Shown: positions 11,324-20,400 of the stretch, in pieces
Layout: every line of letters starts with the position of its first letter
How positions within the stretch are numbered: position 1 is the stretch's first letter
NCBI GenBank assembly: GCA_030407315.1
Contig: JALQPE010001688.1
Span: forward strand, 372,001 to 436,000
Direction of reading: 5' to 3'
Length of the DNA stretch: 64,000 nucleotides
DNA from: Asparagopsis taxiformis
Taxonomy: Eukaryota; Rhodophyta; Florideophyceae; Bonnemaisoniales; Bonnemaisoniaceae
The notes under the pieces: generated by a model
The model's database searches: none
Told to the model about the DNA's origin: nothing
What the model saw: only the letters and a program-made list of their open reading frames with translations
Made by a program: the position numbers and the translations under genes

Positions 11324-12223
11324 ATGCGTTCAGTAATTTCTACATGGACATTTAGCAAATCCGGTACAGAACAAGCCGCCCGAGCCCTGAAACACGATGC
11401 GTCCGCTCTATCCGCAGTGGAAGCTGCCATCAGCACAGTAGAAAACGATCCTTCAGTAACCTCGGTAGGATACGGCGGATTGCCCAACGCAAATGGCATA
11501 CTTCAACTTGACGCCGCATTGATGACAAGCGACGGAAAAGCCGGCTGTGTAATGGCGTTAGAAGGTTATCGATCAGCAATTCCCGTCGCTCGTCTCGTGC
11601 TAACCAACAGTCCGCACACAGCACTTGCCGGCAAAGGAGCGGCTGCCTTCGCGGCTGCAAACGGCCTTCCACCGAGTTTGGATCTGCTCACCGCACACGC
11701 ATCAACACGACATGCCGAGTTTCTACGAGGCGTATCCGCGCCGCTGCGACACGGCGGGCCCGATGAAATGGGCCATACCGACACAGTGGGCGTTATTGTG
11801 CGCGACGCGACAGGCGCGCTAGCTGCGGGTTGTGCGACTTCTGGTATGCAGTTTAAACATTCGGGTCGTGTAGGAGATTCGCCTATCATTGGTGCTGGTA
11901 TCTTTGTGGACGCTTGTGGTGCCGCAGTGGCGTCTGGAGATGGTGATCAAATGATGCGCTTCTGTTTGACATTTTTGGCTGTGGAGCGCATGCGTAACGG
12001 GGAAGATGTCGGCGATGCTTGTCGATATGCTATGCATCGAGTGCATGCGACCGATCCGAATTGCCAGGCCGCAATTGTTGCCATGGATGCCAATGGAAGG
12101 ACTGGCGCCTCTTGTACACATCGTGGATTTAAGACTGTGACGTGGTGTGATGATGCGTCTGATGTTTCAGTGCATGAGGTCAGCGGCGTTGTGGAGAGTA
12201 AATGGAAGCACACGTGTGTATGA
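11324..12223 (+). CDS. AGA: N4-(beta-N-acetylglucosaminyl)-L-asparaginase (glycosylasparaginase)
   Basis: This 299-aa protein is an N-terminal nucleophile hydrolase that cuts the GlcNAc-Asn bond of degraded N-glycoproteins. It opens with a STWTF-like start of the alpha chain, has GYGGLPNANG, and the autocleavage site HTDTVGVIV, where Thr154 would become the new N-terminal nucleophile. GRVGDSPIIGAG followed by SGDGDQMMRF is the substrate-binding signature of true glycosylasparaginases rather than plant-type asparaginases. Human AGA is lysosomal and has a signal peptide; here the enzyme starts almost directly at the mature sequence with no hydrophobic leader, so either it acts in the cytosol or a first exon is missing. 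It is convergent with the next gene, with only 27 bp between the stops. Confidence 0.9.
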   Translation: MRSVISTWTFSKSGTEQAARALKHDASALSAVEAAISTVENDPSVTSVGYGGLPNANGILQLDAALMTSDGKAGCVMALEGYRSAIPVARLVLTNSPHTALAGKGAAAFAAANGLPPSLDLLTAHASTRHAEFLRGVSAPLRHGGPDEMGHTDTVGVIVRDATGALAAGCATSGMQFKHSGRVGDSPIIGAGIFVDACGAAVASGDGDQMMRFCLTFLAVERMRNGEDVGDACRYAMHRVHATDPNCQAAIVAMDANGRTGASCTHRGFKTVTWCDDASDVSVHEVSGVVESKWKHTCV

Positions 12224-12250
12224 CAGAAAAGTCGTTGTTTATAGAACTGG

Positions 12251-13060
12251 TTATACATTGTGTCGCCATCCATCGCCAAGATATTGGTACGCATACGAAA
12301 TGCCAGAAAGAGTCGTCGTGGTCGCGGTAGCCAATCCAATGGTATGGATTGTCTCCGTACCAACGATTCCCCAGTCGCCCGCACACAGTACACCGGCAAA
12401 ACTAAGCGTGATTTGCAGGGAGGTGTTGACTTTTGAGATGAACAGCGGTTTTATACCGGTATTGATCGACGTATTTTGCTGTCTTCTCGCGCGCAAAAGC
12501 GCCCACCCTGTCACGAGAGCCACGTCTCTCACCACGATAACACCAACCAACCATGTCGGAATCACGTCCTGCGCTGCGAGACATACTGTCGTGCTCGTGA
12601 TGAGCAGCTTGTCGGCTGCTGGATCCAAGTACGATCCAAGCACTGTTTGTAGCTTGAATCGACGCGCCAGAAATCCGTCAGCCCAATCTGAAACGCCTGC
12701 GTACACAAGAGTTGTTAACGCTAGACCGTAGTTGCCACTCATAATGCAATACCCTGCCAACGGCGCTGCAATAACGCGACCGATTGTCACGGCGTTGGCG
12801 ACGTTCCAGTTGCTTACTTCCCGGCCACTGTCCGGCACGCGACTGCACAGAGTGCGCAACGGAATGTCATTGTGTCGCAGTGCATGCGGTGAAATGGTTT
12901 CGTGATTGGAGTACTGTGATCGCTTCTTGCTTGGACGATATGGACTATTGTTGAATCTTGGATGAACAAGACTTTGTAGACATCGTATTGATGGACGCAG
13001 TGGTTTGCGTTGCAATCTGTACAGAATCAAGGTCATTCGACTGTGTCGATGTCCACACAC
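12251..13060 (-). CDS. CDP-alcohol phosphatidyltransferase, cardiolipin synthase type, mitochondrial
   Basis: The 269-aa protein has the family signature D-x2-DG-x2-AR-x8-G-x3-D-x3-D (from DWADGFLARR to DPAADK), whose aspartates bind metal and the CDP-diacylglycerol. The words ADKLLITSTT, VRDVAL and KVNTSLQ are those of eukaryotic cardiolipin synthase (CRD1/CLS1), which joins CDP-diacylglycerol and phosphatidylglycerol in the mitochondrial inner membrane. Four or more hydrophobic helices lie between residues ~95 and 260. The first ~70 residues are rich in Arg, His and Ser with almost no acids, as in a mitochondrial presequence; translation may start at Met9 (13036). A phosphatidylglycerophosphate synthase is the main alternative but fits less well. 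Confidence 0.85.
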   Translation of the reverse strand: MCGHRHSRMTLILYRLQRKPLRPSIRCLQSLVHPRFNNSPYRPSKKRSQYSNHETISPHALRHNDIPLRTLCSRVPDSGREVSNWNVANAVTIGRVIAAPLAGYCIMSGNYGLALTTLVYAGVSDWADGFLARRFKLQTVLGSYLDPAADKLLITSTTVCLAAQDVIPTWLVGVIVVRDVALVTGWALLRARRQQNTSINTGIKPLFISKVNTSLQITLSFAGVLCAGDWGIVGTETIHTIGLATATTTTLSGISYAYQYLGDGWRHNV

Positions 13061-14607
13061 TCGGTTAGCACCGAAGCGAACGACTGTTGTGCTAGCGAGC
13101 CGGAACGCACTGTTGAGAGAAATGCGCTAATTAGTGTGCTTTGGTCAACCGGCATTCGTCTTGAGTATCGACGAGCAAGTGCAGTAGATCTGGTCGCGTG
13201 ATACCACTAATATAACATTTTTTCCATTTTTGTACACCCTGATGTTCGCCATCTCCAGTAACACCCGTCGGTGAAACATCGTGTTGACTAAGCGACCCCT
13301 GGACGACAGTCGCTGTGCGATCGTCGCAGTGTGCGATGAAATGTAAACACTTGGTATATAGCACTTTGAAAATCCTCCCATAGAATGAAACAGTCTGTAA
13401 CTCAAACACTGCGCAGTTTCGGTTTCAAACAACATCATACGCGAATGCCATAGAACGGCTTTTGTCCCATTGTGTTCGTCGGTTACCGTTCTCAACAGAA
13501 ACTCGGAAAAACGCAAGATCCGCTTGCTTCTGTAGCGCGTACGCTGTTGCGCAGGCATGTTGGCGTCAGCTTACATTCCGATATTGTTTTGTGAGACGGC
13601 ATCAGGAATGCGGCTCCCTCATTTTGGTTGAGTAAGCACTTCAACAGCGAGAGCTGTTGAACAAATATTCCTACGATGTGTGGAATGCTAGCTCATATCC
13701 ATCCAAAGTTGAAAGCAGTCTGTACCGGCGATTTTGCTTTCCGAGATTAGATAGAAAATCGACGTTGATGCAGTTCAAAGTAACTATATTGCAGCTTGAT
13801 GATCCGCGAGTGGGAGAGTGGCGTATTAACTACGAATTTTATCTAGTTCACAGACCATAACGTGTATTGGCGGACGGATGGACGTTTTCCTCTGCAGCAA
13901 TCAAAACCAGAATCAGTGAGCAGAGCAGAGTTGAACTATGAAACACAGAACGTTTATTCGGTGCAATTCCGTTCAAACGGTATCTAGTAACTACTACGAC
14001 GCTCAAACTAGGCAAAAACACTTCATGTATGTTACTTCTGACAGACGTATTTTTGTGATTGTCTTTGTGTTATGGCATCGCGATTTCCAAGAGATATCAT
14101 CATCTCCGATAACACTGCGAAAACCGACGGCAGAGCAGCCATTACTTCGATTGCTGTGTCAGTGAATTTGCAAGCTTGCTGAAATTGCATCTATCGTTGC
14201 CACTCCCTCATTTACCCCGTTTGACTTACAACATCAAATCTGCTGAGGAAGAATGAAATTCTGTGACTGAAACTTCATGTCAGGTCCATAGTACAACTTG
14301 CACTCGTTTTCTGTGAATAGGTGTAGACTAGATTGGAATACTTGAAACTGACGTTCAACAAGAATACAGACAAACAGAACGCCACCTTTCCTGTGAATCT
14401 TTTCACTATTATCTTTATCTCGTGACAAACGAATCCTCTATAGAGGTTTGGAGAGTTAAATACCGAGTCTGTATGACGACATCCTGGAAGAAGAAAATTG
14501 TAAATGAATGATTCGGATCATGATCTGACCGGTGTGACTTTGAGTCCCCAAACACAAAAAACCAATGTGACCGTTCACTACCACGTGACAGGCAGTGCAG
14601 GTACTAT
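13061..14607. other. Intergenic, no supported gene
   Basis: About 1.5 kb, AT-rich towards 13,900-14,560. A minus-strand frame of 137 codons (13145-13558) and a + strand frame of 67 codons (13657-13860) are open but resemble no family I know and lack context. No structured RNA or repeat was recognised. Confidence 0.4.
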
Positions 14608-15384
14608 TTATTCATAGACCCAATGTTCCAGGTCAGTCTTTGTCCAATTGTTCAATTCTTCCGGAGAGAACCACAGTGCAATTTCTGCTTCTGCAGATTC
14701 CTTAGAATCACTACCATGACTGTACAATTAGAGAATCGAAACGAGTCAGAATCACTGTGGTTCCAACTATGAAACAGAGCAACAGTCGACGAACAAGACA
14801 GAACCGTCACTTACATAATATTTTTACCTGTGATGATAGCAAGATCACCACGGATAGTTCCAGGAGCCGAGGCGAGCGGAACTGTGGCACCAATCATCTT
14901 GCGACTGCACGAAGGACAGAAGGAATACAACGAAAAGCGTGTCAGCGAAATCCAGGATGGACAGATGCGAGAACTGAGCAAAGCAGGTGCAAAATCGGAG
15001 TACTTACCCCTGCTTAATAATATCCTCCCCCTCAAACACCATGGCACAGACGGGACCGCTGCTGAGGAACTTGCAGAGAGCGGGGAAGAACGGCCGGTCG
15101 GCCAGGTCATAGTAATGCTTCTGAGCGTGTTCCAAAGTGGGAGTCACAAGCTTCAAAGCCACGAGTTTGTAACCCCTCTTCTCGAATCGCTGGATGATCT
15201 CTCCGACCAGACCACGCTGCACTGCATCGGGCTTGAGCATAATGTAGCTGCGCTCTGTCTTGTCAGCGAGCGCAACGGTGGATCCGGCTGCGATGGCGGC
15301 TGCAGCAGCAGCTGCTGCAGCTGTGCGCGTCTGGAAGAGAGTGCGGCCTGCAAACACTGCGGCTCGCGCGATGAAAGAAGACAT
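14608..15384 (-). CDS. Nucleoside diphosphate kinase with organelle leader, 3 exons
   Basis: Exons on the minus strand: 15384-15008, 14904-14815 and 14719-14608, giving 192 aa. Both introns have GTAAGT donors and CAG/ACAG acceptors, and the joins restore the family sequence: [15 protein letters not shown] and GKNI-IHGSDS. The domain is complete: [35 protein letters not shown], and NIIHGSDS with the His that carries phosphate from NTP to NDP. The C terminus ends in a Trp-Val-Tyr-Glu motif like that of group I NDPKs. About 45 residues precede the domain, with Arg, Ser and a run of nine Ala then TVALAD, which suggests delivery to mitochondrion or plastid, with a possible intermembrane or lumen step (inference). 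Confidence 0.93.
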
Positions 15385-15811
15385 TGTATGTGGAAATTGG
15401 GGGCGTGTGGGAGATGGAGTGAAGAATTGGAATGTGCAGCGTGAGTCGATATCGATAGACGATCAGCGCGCGATGCCGGGATGTGACTTGGATGCGGTGA
15501 GCGGAATGATGGCTCGTTTTGGATCGCACCAATCGCATGCGCCGATTTCTCATGCGCCGATTTCATTTGTTGATTTTCGTTGCAAATGTCTTACAGTGTC
15601 GAATTACGAAATCTATCTATGTGTGCTGCACGCGATCTGAGCTCATGCTCAGATATTAAACAATATTCAACATTGCCATTCGTCATTGGACCCATAATAC
15701 TTCTGACACAATTTGTCCCTCTGCACCGCTCAGTATCGCATTCCAACCATTTCGAAATATTCAAATACTGCTCGACCTCCACCCACTCGGGCGCTCGCGG
15801 GATTTCCGGCC
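15385..15811. promoter_or_regulatory. Divergent promoter between NDPK and U1 copy 2
   Basis: A 427-bp spacer. The box AAATACTG at 15763-15770 sits 42-49 bases before the U1 start; the same 8-mer occurs at the equivalent distance before U1 copy 1, while the rest of the two upstream regions has largely diverged. It is a candidate snRNA promoter element. Confidence 0.5.
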
Positions 15812-16001
15812 ATACTTACCTGGCGCCGTCTACTGCTGATTCATGAAGGAAGCGTGGGCTGGATCGAGAGCGCCCATTGCACGCCGCGGCCCTCGGGTCT
15901 GACAACGGCAGGGCTGCTTGACGTCTACAAGGTGCCTATGATGGGTGCCTTGGGTGCTTAATTTATGACCATGGACTAGCCTGCGTTCGCGCGGCTAGTC
16001 C
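15812..16001 (+). ncRNA. U1 spliceosomal snRNA, copy 2
   Basis: This is a 190-nt U1 RNA beginning ATACTTACCTGG at 15812. The Sm site AATTTATG lies at about 15959-15966. The terminal hairpin at 15973-16001 has a perfect 9-bp stem and the loop TGCGTTCGCGC. The U1-70K loop (TTCATGAAGG) and U1A loop (ATTGCACGCC) are present. It equals copy 1 at 189 of 190 positions and points the opposite way, so the two genes form a 190-bp inverted repeat about 4.9 kb apart. The downstream TAATTCTCCCAATCGAT (16002-16018) is also shared and may direct 3' end formation. Confidence 0.95.
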
Positions 16002-16018
16002 TAATTCTCCCAATCGAT
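16002..16018 (+). promoter_or_regulatory. Conserved 17-bp element after U1, candidate 3' box
   Basis: TAATTCTCCCAATCGAT follows the last base of U1 here and, in reverse orientation, follows copy 1 at 10750-10766. Beyond it the flanks differ. Metazoan snRNA genes use a 3' box just after the RNA; the motif differs here, so the role is inferred from position and conservation only. Confidence 0.4.
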
Positions 16019-16195
16019 GATTAGGTTGTCGTAGTCTAGAGTCGATAGGACTATTAAAGCACTCCTGATTTGTTCGTCTGCGACCGCACCGGTTTCAGTT
16101 CTATGGGGGGGGGTTGTCACGTGGTCTGAAGAGGAAGGTGCACAAACAGCACGGATGTTGTATCTCTACCTGACACCAGGTTTATTGTTTCGCGG

Positions 16196-17020
16196 TCATG
16201 TAGTGTCTAGCTCCAAGTCATCTTCTTCATCCTCATCCAGTTCACCCCCAGGCTTCCACTGGTCATCAGTCCTGAAAGGTTGATGAAGTGCTGCATACAA
16301 TCTAGCAAATTTCCGCTCCCCAATTCCTGGACACTTCCTCAACTCTACCTGAGACAACGGTGCGAGGTTTTTGAAAGCGCCAAAGGTAAACGCAAGAGTA
16401 GACACATCGGTCTTATTCACTCCACGGATAGAGCTCAACGCAGCGTTCAATCGAGAAGGGTAATCATCCTCCACTCGTTGTTGTATACTATCAGCGCCCT
16501 TGCAATCGTACGAGCGAAAAGTCTCCAAGTACCTCGCTGCCTCGCGCTCTGTGCTTGTGCAAATAAGCGTGAGATCATTGATGAGAGCCAGTTTTGTTAG
16601 TTCGTGCAATGGGCGACGATGCTCTGTCACATCTGTGAGAACGAGGAGAATGCGCAGTCTCGCTTTCGGTAACTGGCGAACACGGGCATAGATGTACTCT
16701 GGATGTAGATTGTGGTACTGCAGCGAGATGTATAACACGTGCGTTGTCGGTCCGCAGGAAAAATCAGCAACAATGTTATTCACTTCTGTGCGCACGTGAC
16801 GGATGTGGCGCAAAAGTGGATTCTGCAATTGGCGTGGATTTATGAGGAGCGCGACTTTGGATCGTGCATGTGCTAGCGAGAATGACACTTCGCGGGTGGG
16901 TGTTACAGCGGAAGATTGCGGAATTGGTGATGACCGTGGACGCTTCTTAGCAGGTTGTGGAACATCTGCTTTGATTTCTTCCGAAACAGGTGGCGGCGAC
17001 GGATGATCAGACATTGTCAA
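16196..17020 (-). CDS. ERCC1: ERCC1/RAD10 DNA repair endonuclease subunit
   Basis: The 274-aa protein matches ERCC1 along its length after a ~45-residue disordered start. The central domain (about 50-185) reads LLINPRQLQNPLLRHIR, SLQYHNLHPEYI and AARYLETFRSY, and folds like the XPF nuclease domain but lacks the nuclease residues, serving instead to bind DNA and XPA. The tandem helix-hairpin-helix region follows (GVNKTDVSTLAFTFGAF, LRKCPGIGERKFARLYAALH) and is the surface that pairs with XPF. The pair makes the 5' incision in nucleotide excision repair and crosslink repair. The C terminus is a short acidic tail. No intron is seen. It shares a divergent promoter with SEC16. Confidence 0.96.
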   Translation of the reverse strand: MTMSDHPSPPPVSEEIKADVPQPAKKRPRSSPIPQSSAVTPTREVSFSLAHARSKVALLINPRQLQNPLLRHIRHVRTEVNNIVADFSCGPTTHVLYISLQYHNLHPEYIYARVRQLPKARLRILLVLTDVTEHRRPLHELTKLALINDLTLICTSTEREAARYLETFRSYDCKGADSIQQRVEDDYPSRLNAALSSIRGVNKTDVSTLAFTFGAFKNLAPLSQVELRKCPGIGERKFARLYAALHQPFRTDDQWKPGGELDEDEEDDLELDTT

Positions 17021-17421
17021 GTGGTTTGCGATGTTGGTGAAGTGTGCTCATCCTTGATAAACAGCTAAGGAGCGTTGCATGGATGCGTTGTCGGAATAAC
17101 GAAATGCTGAATTTTCAGCGAAGGATTCAGCCAATGGCGACGATTAACATGGAAAATTGAGCTTCAGAGCCGCCAGGCGCGAAATGAGGGCAGTATATTA
17201 ATTTATGAATCGAAAAAAAACTGTCTTAGCGCGAAAAGTTGACTGTATTGTTACCATACTTGTTCTCTGTGGCTATGCTGCAGGTGTAAACGACTGAACT
17301 GCTTCGATTTCATTGTTAGCTACACGCTCGTCCTCGCTCGCATTACATCTATTTGCGTCTTTGTAGCCAATTCGGTCACAATCAACTCTTCGGATGCAAT
17401 GCACATCATTCCAAATCATCA
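17021..17421. promoter_or_regulatory. Divergent promoter ERCC1 / SEC16 with two E2F-type sites
   Basis: This 401-bp spacer contains GGCGCGAAA at 17176-17184 and GCGCGAAA at 17229-17236. Read on the minus strand both give TTTCGCGC, which fits the E2F consensus TTTSSCGC. They are about 50 bp apart, and on the strand facing ERCC1. E2F control of repair genes is common in eukaryotes; use of these sites here is inference. Confidence 0.45.
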
Positions 17422-20400
17422 ATGAAAGGTGCTCGAAGAACCCGCAAGCCGCGTCATCATACCGGCTTTGCGGAGCTTATGGCTCCGCAGGGACCGGCGT
17501 CAAATCCACGTGGTGTCATAACTGGTTTCGGCCGCAACAATTACCCATCCACAACTTCAGTTCGCTCCCCACCCCAACCCACATCTCCTGCCCCGCCCTC
17601 CGTTGACGACGACTGGAGCTCGCTGCTCAATTCTACCCCTCCGCGTCGACCGAGTCCGTCAGCGTCGCCGCCAGGACCTCCGAAGAGTAATTCCGTGTCT
17701 TCGATGAGATCCTTGTCTTCACAGGCAGCAAAATCAGTTCCAGATACCATTTTTTCCCCCAAACAAACCAATATGGACAATCCAAGATCGCCTGATAAGA
17801 TGGGACCTTCATCGCCATCCGCAAGCTATTCTTTTACTGGTTTGAATCCGTCTTATTCTGCTGAACCTGTTTCCTCATTTACGCACGTCCCTGTTCCTCC
17901 GGCTGAACCTGTTATAGAGCCAGCACCCATGTTGGCTGTTGCTCCTGCGCCAATAGGAAGGCCAGTTGTTCCTCCAGCGCCAGCTCCGAAACCAGCTGCT
18001 CCTCCAGCTCCGAAGCCGACTATGGTTCCAGCGCCGGCTCCGAAACCAGCTGCTGTTCCAACACCTGCTACTGGATCTGTACCATCTTTCATGAGCGGGT
18101 GGGAAGGTGCGGACGGATGGGGAGACGATCCGAGCTTGGATGATAGCGACTCCGACCTCAATGTGGAGGATGATGCATGGGGGGCGTCATGGTCACCATT
18201 GGCCAGCCCGTCAACAATTGCGAAGCCTGAAAGCGATACAAAACCTCCGCCGCAGCCTGAAACTTCATTTGTGACAACAGAACCTCCAATACAACAGGCT
18301 CCAGAACCAACGCAAACTTTGTCGCTCTTTCCAGTAACAGAAAGTCCCAAGCCTCCGCCTCCTTCAACAGCGATTGCATCGGAACCAACGCAAGATGCCG
18401 TACTACTTGCAGCATTCGAACCAACGGATGATGCTGAAGATGAATCCGCGGATGCGTGGGGAGCATGGGATGACGTAGCAATTCCGGAAGAGCAGGAACC
18501 AGAGGCGAATCAAGAACACGATGCGACTGTGGCAGAGGCTACTCCGCAAACCACTTCAACTGCTTCTCAACCGATTCCGCTACAAATTGAAACGAACACT
18601 TTACCCCCTGAGGAATCTGCAGCACCTGGGAATGATTCCCAGTCTGCACCAGACCAATATGTACCCGAACACCAGAACGTACAGGAAATTTCTGTATCGC
18701 AGTCTAGGGAGGCGCATTCTGCATTACCATTGGAATCCCGACATTCCGAGAAGCCAGTCGTGTTTTTCGATGACGTTGAGACTGCACAGGAAGAATTTCA
18801 GAGCTCTATACAGCAGCAATCACAGTACCCAGAGCGATCAACTCCTGATGCAAATGCACTCACTGTGGAACCCCGTTCGATATCTCCAAATATAGCAAAT
18901 GAGAATATGCGGACCAGCGATAATGGCGCGCATACTGCCGATCTCAGCGTTGAATTGCATGACCCAATTGCAGAACAGGCCACCAGTTCAACTGTCGGAC
19001 AGATCGCGGCCGAACAAGTTCTAGTTGCGGCATCGGCTCCGGAAGTAGTTCCCGAGGTTCGTTCAGAATCACTAATAACGGAAAGAAATCCTGAGATCTC
19101 TGCAGGTGAATCGAATGTCCCAGATACTACCTCTCAGGTTGAGCCAATTTTGTCAAATGAAGAAGCTGGATGGGCTTGGAACCCTGAAGAAGCTGATGAT
19201 GTTCAGAAAGGAGACAATGAATTAGGAAATAATCTGGAAGCCGAGAGAACTGATGGTTATCCTGGATGGGACTACGAAGAAGTTGATGCAGGTCCAGGGG
19301 ATAGTGCTGGATGGGGCTGGGGTAGTGACACCCAAGCGCAGAATAGCGCAGACACCTTTGGGTTTGAAGTAGGTGCAAGTGCCACTCCTTTGCCACAGCA
19401 AACGGCTGACGAAGACGTTGCAAGTCCGGGGAAAAGCGGTACAAGTAATGCAGTGGTCGAAAGTGTTGGTGACGGGAAAGATATATCTCAAACTACTAAC
19501 ATGGCATGGGATATTGGGGATGCGAGTGGCAACATGACGGGAGACCTGGAAGCTGTAGAGAAAACTGATGAAGTCCAGTCTGGGGAAACTGAATCGAGCG
19601 AACAGCCAGCAACAATCCATGGCAACATGGTAGCGGATGCGAATCAAGACTCAGTTACTGCGATCAATATATCGAGTCCACCTGTGCAAATTGCTCCCCA
19701 TAATATTGCATATCAGGAACCTTCGTCTGCGACAGTTGAGGATATCCCGTCCCAGCTTACTGATTTCCAGGCGCAACCTGACACAGTCGTCCAAGGTCCT
19801 CCGCAGGGAGTCACAGTTGATGTAGAGCATTCGACTGCTCTGGATACTCCCGATGAAGCAGAAACCAACGGTACGAACAGGTCCCCAAGGAGCGGAAGCG
19901 GGGTGGAATTCAATTCCACTGATGTGGATGTATCTTCGATCAGAGGTTTGACAGAGGTACCATCGGTTGTTTCCGATCGTGAAAATGTACGAAATGCTGT
20001 ACCTGAACAAGCTCCATTGATTAAGGATGATAATGATGTTGAAGGCCCTACTATGAGCGAGAGTGAAGATCGGTCATGGGTTCTCGATGTCTCCCCGTCT
20101 ACTAATAGTCCATTTCCTACTATATCGCCTCCTGAAGAGAAATCTGTCGCTGGAACATTTGCGGCAATTGGCATTGAGCAGGGTCGGAATAATACCAATG
20201 AGCCATGGGGCGCTGCAGCAGAGCCCCAAGAGGCCGAGTCTAGTATCCCGATGTTTCCAAATTCCAACCTAGAACAACACGAAGCTGAAGGAGTTGTCGA
20301 TACAGAAACTGTTTTCAATGGCGCGGCATATGCCCCGAACCCTGTTGCCCAGAATAGCCACCAGGCTGAGCAGAAATCGCCGGTTGCACAAGGACAGTCA

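Noticed and set aside
13145..13558. 137-codon minus-strand frame near the cardiolipin synthase gene
   Set aside because: No family resemblance and no splice or promoter support; a frame of this length occurs by chance elsewhere in the window.
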